Source: Amycolatopsis sp. 2-15
GTDB taxonomy: Bacteria > Actinomycetota > Actinomycetes > Mycobacteriales > Pseudonocardiaceae
NCBI RefSeq assembly: GCF_030285625.1
Contig: NZ_CP127294.1
Span: 5,056,501-5,120,500, forward strand
Reading direction: 5' to 3'
DNA: 64,000 bases
Position 1 is the first letter of the stretch, and each line of letters opens with the position of its first letter. The notes under the pieces are model-generated. The model saw only the letters and a list, made by a program, of their open reading frames with translations, was not told where the DNA came from and searched no databases. The position numbers and the translations under genes are program-made. Shown here one piece after another: positions 51,189-60,038 of the stretch.

Positions 51189-51264
51189 GCACGTGTCAAG
51201 TCCTGCGCTCGGGGCGCCGCTCTGGGTAACGTAGGAGGCACCAGTTCGGGAAGGGAGGCGCGTG

Positions 51265-51735
51265 ATGACCGTGCTGTTGCGTGAGGCGATCGGTGATCGG
51301 CTCCGTCATGCCCGCACCAACCAGCGTCGAACGCTGCGTGACATCTCCCGCGCCGCCAGGGTGAGTCTCGGCTACCTGTCCGAGGTCGAGCGCGGTCAGA
51401 AGGAGGCCTCAAGCGAGCTGCTGGCTTCCATCTGCGACGCCCTGGACCTTCCGCTCGGCGAGCTGCTCCACAAGGTCGCGGCCGACGTGACGGCCCTCGA
51501 GTCGGTGGAGGTCGCTCCGGTCGACGAGCGCGTGGTCGACGGCGCTCCGCGGGAGACCGTGCCGGCGGAGCGGGAAGCCACCGCGTCGGCGAGCGGGTTC
51601 GAAGGCGGCCGCCTGGTCTCCGAGCTGGTCGGCGACGACTTGTCCGACCTGCGGCTTTCGCCCGCTCCTCGGATGAACACCCAGCTGCGGACCACGATCG
51701 GCGCGCCGAAGCTCGCGTCCACGATCGCCGCTTAG
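51265..51735 (+). CDS. clgR: Transcriptional activator ClgR
   Basis: Cro/CI-type regulator of 156 residues, homologous to Rv2745c. It activates clp protease and other envelope/protein-stress genes and its own operon, and is itself a Clp substrate. The HTH is near residues 20-55 (RRTLRDISRAARVSLGYLSEVERGQKEASS is the conserved ClgR recognition region). The C-terminal half is disordered and ends in Ala-Ala, a form that suits recognition by ClpXP. ATG at 51265 has GGGAGG upstream; a GTG three bases earlier is less well placed. A long hairpin follows, and then pspA. Confidence 0.93.
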   Translation: MTVLLREAIGDRLRHARTNQRRTLRDISRAARVSLGYLSEVERGQKEASSELLASICDALDLPLGELLHKVAADVTALESVEVAPVDERVVDGAPRETVPAEREATASASGFEGGRLVSELVGDDLSDLRLSPAPRMNTQLRTTIGAPKLASTIAA

Positions 51736-51757
51736 GAACGCGCAGAGAAACGCTTCG

Positions 51758-51800
51758 TACGCGTACGGCCCCGGGTAGTGACCCCGGGGCCGTACGCGTA
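51758..51800 (+). terminator. 18-bp perfect hairpin after clgR
   Basis: TACGCGTACGGCCCCGGG (51758-51775) and its exact complement (51783-51800) with loop TAGTGAC. It lies 22 bases after the clgR stop and lacks a T-tract. It should separate clgR from pspA at least partly. Confidence 0.72.
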
Positions 51801-51875
51801 TTCACAGGATCGATCAGGGTCGTCCCTGAATTCCCCCGGGGTCGCCTGGAACAGCACGGGCTGACCTGACACGAT

Positions 51876-51903
51876 GGAACCCAACGCCGGGGTCGGGACG
51901 TTG
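51876..51903 (+). promoter_or_regulatory. Possible ECF (SigE-like) promoter of pspA
   Basis: GGAAC (51876-51880) and CGTTG (51899-51903) with 18 bases between resemble the GGAAC/CGTT pair used by SigE-type ECF factors, about one base longer than the common spacing. In mycobacteria the clgR-pspA operon is under SigE, so the idea is sensible, but the match is read by eye. Confidence 0.4.
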
Positions 51904-51976
51904 TGAACTAGGGGAGCGACGCCCCACCTCGAGACAGCTCAAGGGCCCGTGGGACGCAAGAAGGCAGGCGGAGGAG

Positions 51977-52822
51977 ATGGCCAACCCGTTCGTGAAGTTC
52001 TGGAAGTACCTCATGGCGTCGTTCTCGTCGAAAATCGACGAGCACGCCGACCCGAAGGTGCAGATCCAGCAGGCCATCGAGGAGGCACAGCGCAACCACC
52101 AGGCGCTGACGCAGCAGGCCGCCTCCGTGATCGGCAACCAGCGCCAGCTGGAGATGAAGCTCAACCGGCAGCTCGGCGAGGTCGAGAAGCTGCAGGCGTC
52201 GACCCGGCAGGCCCTGGTGCTCGCCGACGAGGCCCGCGGCAAGGGTGACGAGCAGAAGGCGACCGAGTTCGAGACCGCGGCGGAGAGCTTCGCCGCGCAG
52301 CTCGTCACGGCTGAGCAGAGCATCGAAGACCTCAAGACGCTGCACGACCAGTCGCTGCAGGCCGCGGCCCAGGCCAAGAAGGCCGTGGAGCGCAACGCCA
52401 CGATGCTGCAGCAGAAGCTGGCCGAGCGCACCAAGCTGCTCTCGCAGCTGGAGCAGGCGAAGATGCAGGAGCAGGTCTCCGCGTCGCTGAACCAGATGAG
52501 CCAGCTGGCCGCGCCGGGCAACACGCCGTCGCTGGAAGAGGTCCGCGACAAGATCGAGAAGCGCTACACCACCGCGCTGGGCTCGGCCGAGCTGGCGCAG
52601 AACTCGGTGCAGGGTCGCATGCTCGAGGTGCAGGAGTCCGCCACGCAGATGGCCGGCCACTCGCGCCTGGAGCAGATCCGCGCGTCGATGCGCGGTGACT
52701 CGGTCGCGCAGGTTACCGACGGTGGCGGCGCCGCGAAGTCGGCCGGCACGGCGGGCGGCGCGGACGTCCAGCGTGAGATCCAGGCCCGCGTGCAGGCCGA
52801 GCAGGGCAAGAACCCGGCCTGA
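51977..52822 (+). CDS. pspA: Phage shock protein A (PspA/IM30, 35-kDa antigen)
   Basis: Protein of 281 residues, homologous to Rv2744c. Its N-terminal amphipathic helix ([20 protein letters not shown]) binds stressed membranes, and residues ~25-235 are almost all coiled coil and assemble into ESCRT-III-like rods. The C-terminal ~40 residues are Gly/Ala-rich and end in a short helix. It protects the membrane against leakage. ATG at 51977 has GGAGGAG upstream. It sits in the conserved order clgR-pspA-pspM. Confidence 0.95.
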   Translation: MANPFVKFWKYLMASFSSKIDEHADPKVQIQQAIEEAQRNHQALTQQAASVIGNQRQLEMKLNRQLGEVEKLQASTRQALVLADEARGKGDEQKATEFETAAESFAAQLVTAEQSIEDLKTLHDQSLQAAAQAKKAVERNATMLQQKLAERTKLLSQLEQAKMQEQVSASLNQMSQLAAPGNTPSLEEVRDKIEKRYTTALGSAELAQNSVQGRMLEVQESATQMAGHSRLEQIRASMRGDSVAQVTDGGGAAKSAGTAGGADVQREIQARVQAEQGKNPA

Positions 52823-52857
52823 CCGCCGGGCGCGAGGACGAATTCCGGGGGTGGGTC

Positions 52858-53841
52858 ATGGCCGGCAGCGGTAGACGGCGGGACTTCAACGAGTTCAACG
52901 CCAAGCTCGAGAAGCACATCGAGAAGCTGCCGGACTACGCCCAGCGTGCCCAGGAGAAGCTGCAGCGGTACTTCCCGCCGGCCGATGAGGCCGGCGGGAA
53001 GACCGCCGAGAAGCCGTCCCCGCCGAAGCGTCCCGCGCCGCCCGTGGTGCGCCGGACCGCCGTGCCCACCGCGTTCGCGCAGGTGGCCGGGCAGGTCCCG
53101 GCCGTCGCCGAGGCGCGTGCGAAGTGGCAGCGGTGGAACGAACCCGCGGCCAAGCACCAGCGCCGCATCACCCGCACCTCGCGGGTGCTCACGCTGTGGC
53201 TGCTCATCACGATTTTTCTCGGCGTCCTGACCGTGCTTGCCGGCACGGGCCTGATGGGCGCCGGCGGCACCGACGTGGCCCAGACCGTGCTCGCGGGGTT
53301 CGGCACGGTCGTGTTCGGCACGTTCAGCGTGCGGACCGGCCTGAAGCTGCGTCAGCTGAAGAAGCTCGAACTTCCCCAGGCGAGCAGCGCGGCGCCGCCG
53401 CCGCTGCCTCCGGCCGCCTCGGCCGCCCGCGAACCGATGGAACGGCTGGCGGAGTCCGAAGCCTCCCTCGGCGAGCTGCTGCGACAGCTGTCCGTGCCCA
53501 CGTCGCTGGGCACCACCACCGTCCCCGAGGTCTCCGTGGCCGACGCCCGCGCCACGGCCCAGGAAGCGGCTCGCGCCCTGCGGGGCCTCGCCGCACGCAT
53601 CCAGGCCATCGAACGCGGCCGCAACTCCGCCCCCGAACGTGAGCGCGGTGCGCTGGACGCGGCCGTGGCGAAGCTGCGCGAACAGCTGGACGACGGGATC
53701 GAAGGCTTCGGCAGCCTCGTCGCCGCGGCGGGACGCGCGGTCGCGGCCAGCAGCGACGGCATGGGCACGTCCAAGCAGGCGCTGACCGACGCGACCGACC
53801 ATCTCGCGGGGCTCGCGTTGGCGTTGCGGGACCTGTCCTAG
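52858..53841 (+). CDS. pspM: PspM-like membrane partner of PspA
   Basis: Protein of 327 residues corresponding in place and layout to Rv2743c (PspM). Residues ~1-105 are cytosolic and charged with a Pro-rich linker; two transmembrane helices lie at about 112-134 and 140-160; the last ~160 residues are cytosolic and contain two helical segments likely to form coiled coils (SEASLGELLRQLSVP, AKLREQLDDGIEGFGS). PspM binds PspA at the membrane in mycobacteria. The ATG is 36 bases after pspA, so both are cotranscribed. Identity along the chain is low in this family; the call rests on context and topology. Confidence 0.8.
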   Translation: MAGSGRRRDFNEFNAKLEKHIEKLPDYAQRAQEKLQRYFPPADEAGGKTAEKPSPPKRPAPPVVRRTAVPTAFAQVAGQVPAVAEARAKWQRWNEPAAKHQRRITRTSRVLTLWLLITIFLGVLTVLAGTGLMGAGGTDVAQTVLAGFGTVVFGTFSVRTGLKLRQLKKLELPQASSAAPPPLPPAASAAREPMERLAESEASLGELLRQLSVPTSLGTTTVPEVSVADARATAQEAARALRGLAARIQAIERGRNSAPERERGALDAAVAKLREQLDDGIEGFGSLVAAAGRAVAASSDGMGTSKQALTDATDHLAGLALALRDLS

Positions 53842-54189
53842 CGGCTCGTCACGCCGTTCGGCGGAGTTTCCGCGGGTGATTTTTCCCGCGTGTGCGGATT
53901 CCCGTGCGGTGACCGCGTGCTGCGCAAAGCACCGGAACGAGCCGGATGGCGCAGTTTGGGTTTCCGGTCGGCCTAGTCTTCGTCACCTTGCGCCGACGGT
54001 GGGTGAGTCTCCCCGAATACCGAAACAATGGCGTAATGCGAAACAGCTGGTTACGGAAACGCGTGCGGTTTAACGTTTTTCTTATGAAGTCAGTGGTGGC
54101 ACCCGCCAGGATCGGCGCCGTGGCCTGAGGTTCCGTGGCGCCGGACGTACACAGTGGACTCCTCCGTTCCGTCGAGGAAAGGACCCTCC
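53842..54189. other. Gap between pspM and the allophanate hydrolase gene
   Basis: 348 bases. Just after pspM a short CGCGGG-CCCGCG dyad (loop TGATTTTT, near 53872-53891) could end transcription weakly. The middle has no plausible gene. From 54000 to 54095 the sequence is unusually AT-rich for this genome (TTTAACGTTTTTCTTATGAAG near 54068-54088), which suggests a promoter region for the following gene. Confidence 0.45.
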
Positions 54190-55935
54190 GTGACCACGCT
54201 CCCGCCCGAACCGGAACCCGTGCCCGTCCCGCCGCCCAGCGCACACCAGAGGGTGGTGGCCGCGTTCGAACGCCTCGCGCAGGTCGACCGGCCCGAACTC
54301 TGGATCAGCCTCCGCACGCTGGAAGAGGTGCTGGTCGACGCCAAGGCCGTCGACGAGCGCGTCCGCGCCGGGGAGGACCTCCCGCTGGCCGGGACCGTCC
54401 TCGCGGTCAAGGACCTCATCGACGTCGCCGGGCTGCCCACCACCGCGGGGTGCCCGGGTTTTTCGCGGGTGCCCGTGACCAGCGCCACGGCGGTCACGCG
54501 GCTCACCGGCGCGGGTGCCGTGGTGCTGGGCAAGACGAACCTCGACCAGTTCGCCTCCGGGCTGGCCGGCACGCGCAGCCCGTACGGCGCGGTGGCTTCG
54601 GCCGGCGACCCCCAGAAGGTCGCGGGTGGGTCCAGCAGCGGTTCTGCCGTGGCCGTCGCGCTCGGGATCGCCGACCTCGCGCTCGGTACTGACACCGCCG
54701 GCTCCGGCCGCGTACCCGCCGCGCTGAACGCCATCGTCGGCCTCAAGCCGACCCTCGGGCTCGTGCCGAAGACCGGCGTTTTCCCGGCGTCGCCGTCGTT
54801 CGACTGCGTTTCGGTGTTCGCGAGCAGCCTCACGCTCGGCCAGCGCGCGCTCGCCGTGCTGAGCGGCCCGGACGGCCAGGACGCGTCCGTGCGCGAATGG
54901 CCCGCCGACGTCCGGCTCGGCGCGGGGGAGCGGCCGCGCGTCGCGATCCCCGACGACGCCGGGCTCGCAGTGTTGTCCGGACCGGCGCGGCGCGCGTTCG
55001 GCGTGGCGGTGGCGTCGCTGGAGGCTTCCGGCGCGGTGATCGAGCCGATCGATCTCGGGGTGTTCTTCGAAGCCGGGGAACTGCTCTACGGCAGTGCGCT
55101 GGTGGCTGAGCGCTACGCGTCGGTCGGAGACGTCCTCGCCGGAAAACCGGAAGGCGTCGATTCGACGGTCGCCGGCATCGTCGCCGCAGCAGGTACACAT
55201 CTGGCCCACGAGCTCGCCGACGCCCACGGCCAGGTCGCCCGCCTGCGCGCCGCGGCCCGCGAAGCGCTCGGCGAGTGCGACGCGCTGCTGCTGCCCACCG
55301 TGCCCGACCACCCGGACCTCGGCGAGGCGCTGGCCGACCCGGTCGGGGTCAGCGCGCGGCTGGGGACCTACAGCGCGTTCGTGAACGTCCTCGACCTCGC
55401 CGCCGTGACCGTGCCGGTCGCGCCGGGGGACCAGCGGCCGTTCGGCGTCACGATCGCCGTGCGGGCGTTCGAGGATCAGATCGCACTCGACCTCGCCGCC
55501 GTGCTCACCGGGGAGCAGGCTCGCGAGCCGTACCCGGCCGAAGGCGTCGACCTGGTCGTGTTCGGCGCACACCTGCGCGGCCAGCCCCTGCACGACGCCC
55601 TGCGCGGCGCGCGGTTCGTCACACCGGTCCAGACCGCCGAGCGCTACCGCATGGTCCTGCTCGACACCGACCCACCGCAGCCCGGCGTGATCCCCGGCAG
55701 CGGCACGATCGACGGCGAACTCTGGCGCCTTTCGCCGGCCGCGTTCGGCCGATTCGCCGCCGCGCTGCCGAAACCGTTCGTGCTCGGCCACATCGAGCTG
55801 GAGGACGGCAGCACGCCACTCGCGGTGCTCTGCCCACCCTCCGCCACCGGCGGCGCACCGAACCTCGACCGCTACGAGTCGTGGCGCGGCTACCTGCGCT
55901 TCGTCAGCACGGCCGGCCTGCGACCACCCGGCTGA
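54190..55935 (+). CDS. atzF: Allophanate hydrolase
   Basis: Amidase-signature enzyme of 581 residues that cleaves allophanate (urea-1-carboxylate) to ammonia and CO2. The Ser-cis-Ser-Lys triad is present: Lys74 in [10 protein letters not shown], Ser148 in [10 protein letters not shown] and Ser172 in DTAGSGRVP. The C-terminal ~130 residues (from about 450) are the AtzF-type domain that finishes the decarboxylation step. Normally it lies beside urea carboxylase; none is found in this window. GTG at 54190 has AGGAAAGGA upstream; an in-frame ATG 36 bases earlier was rejected. Its 3' end is part of a tandem triplication with pyrD. Confidence 0.92.
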   Translation: MTTLPPEPEPVPVPPPSAHQRVVAAFERLAQVDRPELWISLRTLEEVLVDAKAVDERVRAGEDLPLAGTVLAVKDLIDVAGLPTTAGCPGFSRVPVTSATAVTRLTGAGAVVLGKTNLDQFASGLAGTRSPYGAVASAGDPQKVAGGSSSGSAVAVALGIADLALGTDTAGSGRVPAALNAIVGLKPTLGLVPKTGVFPASPSFDCVSVFASSLTLGQRALAVLSGPDGQDASVREWPADVRLGAGERPRVAIPDDAGLAVLSGPARRAFGVAVASLEASGAVIEPIDLGVFFEAGELLYGSALVAERYASVGDVLAGKPEGVDSTVAGIVAAAGTHLAHELADAHGQVARLRAAAREALGECDALLLPTVPDHPDLGEALADPVGVSARLGTYSAFVNVLDLAAVTVPVAPGDQRPFGVTIAVRAFEDQIALDLAAVLTGEQAREPYPAEGVDLVVFGAHLRGQPLHDALRGARFVTPVQTAERYRMVLLDTDPPQPGVIPGSGTIDGELWRLSPAAFGRFAAALPKPFVLGHIELEDGSTPLAVLCPPSATGGAPNLDRYESWRGYLRFVSTAGLRPPG

Positions 55936-56396
55936 CGCAGCGCACGAGAGCCGGTCCGTGCAGCGCGAAGCCGGTGTAGAGCTGCACGAGGCTGGCGCCC
56001 GCGTCGAGCAGGCGTCAGGCGTCGAGTGTCGTCGGCTTGTCCGCTGGGCTGTGGCTTCGGTCGGGCGCGCGCATGTTCGGGAACGGTCAGCAACGGCCGG
56101 GCCCGCGATCCTCCGGCTGACGGGATCGCACGAGAGCCGGCTCGTGCGGGGCGAAGCCGATGCTGGGGCCTGGGGCTGCACGAAGCTGGCGCCCGCGTTG
56201 AGGAGGTGCTGAGCGGCGTGGGTATGCCGTTCGGGTTGCCGGGTGCGCTGGCTTCGGCCAGTGGCCGATTCCGGAGCGGTCAGGCCGGCCGGCCTGCGAC
56301 TCCCCGGCTGACGCGGCGCACGAGAGCCGGTCCGTGCAGCGCGAAGCCGGTGTAGAGCTGCACGAGGCTGGCGCCCGCGTCGAGCAGGCGGCCGGC
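55911..56396. repeat. Tandem triplication of the atzF/pyrD 3' junction
   Basis: Three copies of a ~190-base unit lie in a row. Their GCTGACG anchors are at 55931, 56116 and 56307. Each unit holds the end of atzF (GGCCGGCCTGCGAC, in copy one it is the real atzF end) and the end of pyrD read on the minus strand ([19 protein letters not shown] in the third, genuine copy). Copy one and copy three agree almost fully over about 100 bases; copy two is diverged but still encodes LLNAGASFVQ. Only the first atzF end and the last pyrD end are functional. Confidence 0.8.
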
Positions 56397-57311
56397 GTCG
56401 TCGGGGCCGAGGATGCCGCCGACGCCGATGATCGGCAGCTTGCCTTCGGTGTGCTGGTGGACGAAGCGGACGACTTCGAGCGAGCGCGCTGTGAGGGGGC
56501 GGCCGGACAGGCCGCCGGTCTCGGTGGCGAGGTGGGCTTCGGCCGGGGCGACGCCGTCGCGCGAGAGCGTGGTGTTGGTGGCGATGAGGCCCGCGACGCC
56601 GTGGCCGAGGCACACCTCGAGCAGCTCCGCGAGCGCCTCGTCGGTGAGGTCCGGCGCGACCTTCACCAGCAGCGGCGTGTCCCCGCCCAGTTCGGCGGAC
56701 GTCTTGCGCAGCTCGGCGAGCAGCTCGCCCAGCGCGGCCTTGTCCTGCAACGCGCGCAGCCCGGGGGTGTTGGGCGAGCTGACGTTGATGGCGAAGTAGT
56801 CGGCGTACGGGTGCAGGGCACGCAGCGAGAAGCGGTAGTCGGCCACGGCCTCGTCGAGCGGGGTCACCTTGGACTTGCCGATGCTGATCCCCAGCGGCAC
56901 GCGGGGTTTGCCCTGCGCGGCGAGCCGGCGGGCGAGGGCTTCGGCGCCGTCGTTGTTGAAGCCCATCCGGTTGATCACGGCGTCGCTCTCGGGGAGGCTG
57001 AACAGCCGCGGCTTCGGGTTGCCCGGCTGTGCGTGCCGCGTGACGGTGCCGACCTCGACGAACCCGAACCCCAGCGCCGGCCACGCCGTGAGCGCGCGGC
57101 CGTTCTTGTCCATGCCCGCGGCCAGCCCGACGCGGTTCGGAAACCGCAGCCCCAGCACGGTGACGGGGTCGTCGGTGCCGTAGACCCGCGCGAGCGGCCC
57201 GAGCGCGGGGCCCACGCGGCTCAGCAGGCGCACGGTGCGCTCGTGCACCAGCTCGGGATCGTGGTAGGCCAGCCGGTACAGCCCGGGGCGGGCGATCTTC
57301 TCGAAGAGCAC
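56280..57311 (-). CDS. pyrD: Quinone-dependent dihydroorotate dehydrogenase
   Basis: Class 2 membrane-associated enzyme of pyrimidine synthesis that oxidises dihydroorotate to orotate. The 343-residue protein starts with the short N-terminal helix that docks to quinone ([13 protein letters not shown]) and has [10 protein letters not shown] and [10 protein letters not shown] (FMN and substrate), the class-2 catalytic Ser in [14 protein letters not shown], and IIGVGGI near the end. GTG at 57311 gives the family's usual beginning; an ATG 18 bases upstream with CGGAG is an alternative. The last codons run into the triplicated junction, so the C-terminal sequence after [12 protein letters not shown] may be altered. 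Confidence 0.93.
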   Translation of the reverse strand: MLFEKIARPGLYRLAYHDPELVHERTVRLLSRVGPALGPLARVYGTDDPVTVLGLRFPNRVGLAAGMDKNGRALTAWPALGFGFVEVGTVTRHAQPGNPKPRLFSLPESDAVINRMGFNNDGAEALARRLAAQGKPRVPLGISIGKSKVTPLDEAVADYRFSLRALHPYADYFAINVSSPNTPGLRALQDKAALGELLAELRKTSAELGGDTPLLVKVAPDLTDEALAELLEVCLGHGVAGLIATNTTLSRDGVAPAEAHLATETGGLSGRPLTARSLEVVRFVHQHTEGKLPIIGVGGILGPDDAGRLLDAGASLVQLYTGFALHGPALVRRVSRGVAGRPA

Positions 57312-57434
57312 GCGCCCATGCTGCCTCATCGGCTCCGCGGCGGCGCCCGGAACCCAGCCCGCTTGTGGCGCCCGTCGCGAGCGGCCGGAAAACGGCGCAG
57401 GCCCGGCCTCGATCAGGCAGCAGTGGCGCGGCAC

Positions 57435-58034
57435 TCACACTTCGGCGGTGCGCACCGCCGAAGTGGCGCCGGGCACGAGCCCGGCGAGCCGCTCCAGCAC
57501 GTCGGCGAGTTCCCACGGCCGCGAAAGCTGCGGCGAGTGGTCCGAGTCGATTGCGACGACCACTTTGCAGCCGACGGCCCGGCGCATCGCCCGCTGGGCC
57601 GCCGGTGGGACCGCCTCGTCTCGAAGCGTTTCCACGTACGCCTTGGACCGCGCCGAAGCCGCCCGCGGTCACGGACACCGGCTGGCCGCCGTCGGCCAGG
57701 TCTCGTGCACCGACCGGACGGCGGCGGCCCAGGCGATCTCTTCCGCACAGTCACCGAAGAGCACGTCGGGAGCGTGTTCGGTCGGCATCGACGAAAGACT
57801 CGCGTCGAGATCCACCCGCTGGTACCGCCCGGCGGGCGACGACTGGAACTCCTCGAGTTCCACCAGCGTGGGCAACGTCTGCCCGTCGAGCGGGACGAAC
57901 GCCGAAACGTCGACCAGCCGCGCGATCCGGTGCGGAATCCGCTCGGCGACCTGTGTGACGGTGAACCCGCCCCAGCTGTGGCCCACCAGCACCACGGGCC
58001 GGCCGGCCGAATGATACCGACGCAGCTGCGATGA
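57435..58034 (-). pseudogene. Alpha/beta hydrolase remnant
   Basis: On the minus strand, VVLVGHSWGGFTVTQVAERI gives a nucleophile elbow (Ser in GHSWGG) and is followed by ARLVDVSAFVPLDGQTLP. The frame is lost near 57690 and again near 57640; the C-terminal part with catalytic His, AIDSDHSPQLSRPWELADVL, is in a different frame and ends at 57435. The N-terminal strand-rich part of a hydrolase (oxyanion HG motif and ~60 residues) is absent. A complete enzyme of this family is near 235 residues. It is a decayed gene of the EstC-like esterase type. Confidence 0.78.
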
Positions 58035-58128
58035 GGGGGTGACGAAGGCGCAGAGTCAGTGCAAAGTCAGACGGCCGATGGTCGCCATTCCGCTCGACCG
58101 AGGAGACGGTCGTCCTTCTCGTCCTGCC

Positions 58129-58695
58129 TCAGCCGGCTGCGCTTTCCTTCCACTCGTCTTCGAGCATGGCGTAGACCAGTTCGTCGGTCCACTCGCCCTT
58201 GACGATCTCGTTCTCCTTCAGGTGCGCTTCCTTGCGCATCCCGAGGCGTTCCATCAGGGCGCTCGACGCGCTGTTGCGGCCGTCGCAGCGCCCGACGACG
58301 CGGTGCAGGCCCAGGTCCTCGAACCCGAGACGCAGCAGCTCTCTCGTGGCTTCCAGCGCGAGGCCGCGGCCGTGGTGGTCGGGGTGGAAGACGAACCCGA
58401 TCTCGCCCTGGCGGTGCTCGGAGCTGAGGTACTCGAGGTTGAGGTCGCCGATCAGCTGGCCGGTCTCGGCGAGCTCGACCGCGACGGCGAGGAACTGGCC
58501 CTCCTGGGTCAGCGTGGAGCTGTGCACACGCTTCGCGAGCGCGGCGGCGGATTCGGCCCGGCTGCGTGGTCCCCAGTAGAGGTAGCGGGCGACATCGGCC
58601 CGGGACTGGAAGGAGTTCAGCGCGTCGAGGTCCTCGAGCTTGAACGGGCGCAGGAGCAACCGTTCCGTCGTGATCGGGTAGTCGGGCCTGAGCAT
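58129..58695 (-). CDS. RimJ/RimL-type GNAT acetyltransferase
   Basis: Protein of 188 residues. The opening ITTERLLLRPFKLEDLDAL is the mark of the RimJ/RimL branch; the acetyl-CoA loop is HPDHHGRGLALEATRELLRL, and SSALMERLGMRKEAH is the usual C-terminal motif. It may acetylate a protein N-terminus or a small amine. ATG at 58695 is seven bases after TAGCCT, so a leaderless start is likely; a much longer frame upstream crosses the structured non-coding stretch and was rejected. Confidence 0.88.
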   Translation of the reverse strand: MLRPDYPITTERLLLRPFKLEDLDALNSFQSRADVARYLYWGPRSRAESAAALAKRVHSSTLTQEGQFLAVAVELAETGQLIGDLNLEYLSSEHRQGEIGFVFHPDHHGRGLALEATRELLRLGFEDLGLHRVVGRCDGRNSASSALMERLGMRKEAHLKENEIVKGEWTDELVYAMLEDEWKESAAG

Positions 58696-58826
58696 GCCGT
58701 TCAGGCTAGCCACGTACGGCCGTTCGGGGTATACGCCCGTGTCTATTGATCGGCGAAGAAGGGGGATCGATCGCCGGACGGTCGCCCAGCGGGGGCCCGG
58801 CGGCGAGATCTCGTATATGAAGGGGT

Positions 58827-59046
58827 GCTCCCGGGGCGCCTCTCGGACGCCGTCAAACGTCCGAGTCCAAGCCGGACCGGTGCTCGAAAGCCCCGGGAGC
58901 CCGGTGACTGCCTGGTATTCGCTATCAGGCAAACACGCGAAGCAGGCGATGAGCCGAAGGTGGCTCAGGTTGTATCGCTGCTCAAAGTCCCTACGCGTGC
59001 CATCCGCTAGCGGACAGCCACCTCACGAGTCCTGTGAGAATACAAC
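58827..59046 (+). ncRNA. Candidate structured RNA (nested inverted repeats)
   Basis: The 536-base gap between the GNAT and Nei2 genes holds a dense set of perfect or near-perfect stems. A: 58827-58837 with 58890-58900 (11 bp, GCTCCCGGGGC), enclosing 58842-58849 with 58858-58865 (8 bp). B: 58909-58917 with 58923-58931 (9 bp, one G-U on the plus strand, loop TTCGC). C: 58950-58955 with 58962-58967 (6 bp). D: 58969-58975 with 59040-59046 (7 bp, GTTGTAT), enclosing short stems at 59003-59014 and 59022-59038. A TATAT motif at 58814-58818 could be a -10. The wobble pair in B favours the plus strand. No known family was recognised. Confidence 0.4.
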
Positions 59047-59231
59047 TTAGGACCACCTCCTCTCTCGTGTAAGACCACGCTAACCGCGAATGCCGGTGCG
59101 CGGCAACATCATTTGGGCGAACTCACGGTTGCCTGCCTGGGATGTCCGAATTCGTTCGCCCGGCGCGAACGGGGACGGCGAACAGGGACGTCGAACAAGG
59201 GTGGCGGACCCGGGCGGTTTCGCGGCGCGGC

Positions 59232-60035
59232 TCAGGTGGGCGGTCGGGGACCCGGCTGGCAGCGCGGGCAGAACCATGTGGGCCGCCGGTAGACGCCTTC
59301 GCCCTGGTCGAGGACCTCGACCCGGCCGCCGCAGCGGAAACAGCCCTGGCGGGTGCGCTCGTACACCCAGTTGCGCCGGCCGCGCTCGAGGTCGCCGGTG
59401 GTCACCTGCTCGTGGCGCCACGCGTTGGCCAGCAGCAGCTTCCGGGCCAGTGCCACGACCTTCCGGGTGTCCACTTCGGACACCGGCGTCCACGGCGACA
59501 CCTTGAGCAGGTGGCAGATCTCGACCTTGTACAGGTTGCCGACGCCGGCCATCACACGCTGGTCGAGCAGCGCGTCACCCAGTTCGCGCTCCGGCTGAGC
59601 GGCCAGCGCGGCCGCGGCTTTCTCCGTGTGCCCGTCGCTCCACTGTGGATCGAGCAGGTCTGGGCCGAGGTGCGCGACGAGGTCGTGTTCCCCTGCCGTG
59701 GGCACGAGTTTCAGTTCGTGGACGCGGAAGCCGACCGCCTGCACGTCGGCGGTCGCGAGGACCACGCGCGCGTGGTGGGCCGGGGTGCGCCACCGACCGC
59801 CTGCGGGGTAGATGTCCCAGCTGCCGTCCATGCGCAGGTGGCTGTGGAGCGTGAGGTCGCCGGAGAAGCGCGTGAACAGGTGTTTGCCGACGGTGCCGAC
59901 ACCGAGCACGTCGCGGCCCGAAAGGTCCACAGTGGCCAGCTCGGGGTGGCGGAACTCTCCGCGCACCAGCGTCTTCCCGGCCAGCGCCTTGTCGAGCAGC
60001 TTGCCGGTCAGGAAGACGGTGTCGCCCTCGGGCAC
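59232..60035 (-). CDS. nei: Fpg/Nei family DNA glycosylase (Nei2 type)
   Basis: Base-excision repair enzyme of 267 residues that removes oxidised pyrimidines and cuts the strand by beta/delta elimination. The start MPEGDT gives catalytic Pro1/Glu2 after removal of Met. The helix-two-turn-helix segment VMAGVGNLYKVEI and a C-terminal zinc finger (CFRCGG with FCPRCQ) are intact. The pattern fits the actinobacterial Nei2 branch. GTG at 60035 lies three bases after the stop of the ParA-like gene, so the two form an operon. Confidence 0.92.
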   Translation of the reverse strand: MPEGDTVFLTGKLLDKALAGKTLVRGEFRHPELATVDLSGRDVLGVGTVGKHLFTRFSGDLTLHSHLRMDGSWDIYPAGGRWRTPAHHARVVLATADVQAVGFRVHELKLVPTAGEHDLVAHLGPDLLDPQWSDGHTEKAAAALAAQPERELGDALLDQRVMAGVGNLYKVEICHLLKVSPWTPVSEVDTRKVVALARKLLLANAWRHEQVTTGDLERGRRNWVYERTRQGCFRCGGRVEVLDQGEGVYRRPTWFCPRCQPGPRPPT

Positions 60036-60038
60036 GGC

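Noticed and set aside
54082..57678. A minus-strand open frame of about 1200 codons over atzF and pyrD
   Set aside because: It is a frame left open by high GC. It covers two genes with clear catalytic motifs, is very Arg/Ala-rich and matches no domain.
58696..58932. N-terminal extension of the GNAT protein
   Set aside because: The extra ~80 residues have no family match, cross the hairpin stretch, and the ATG at 58695 fits both the family start and the -10 box.
58827..59046. tRNA, tmRNA or RNase P RNA
   Set aside because: No cloverleaf with a TTCGAAT arm and no tmRNA or RNase P consensus segments could be matched to these stems.
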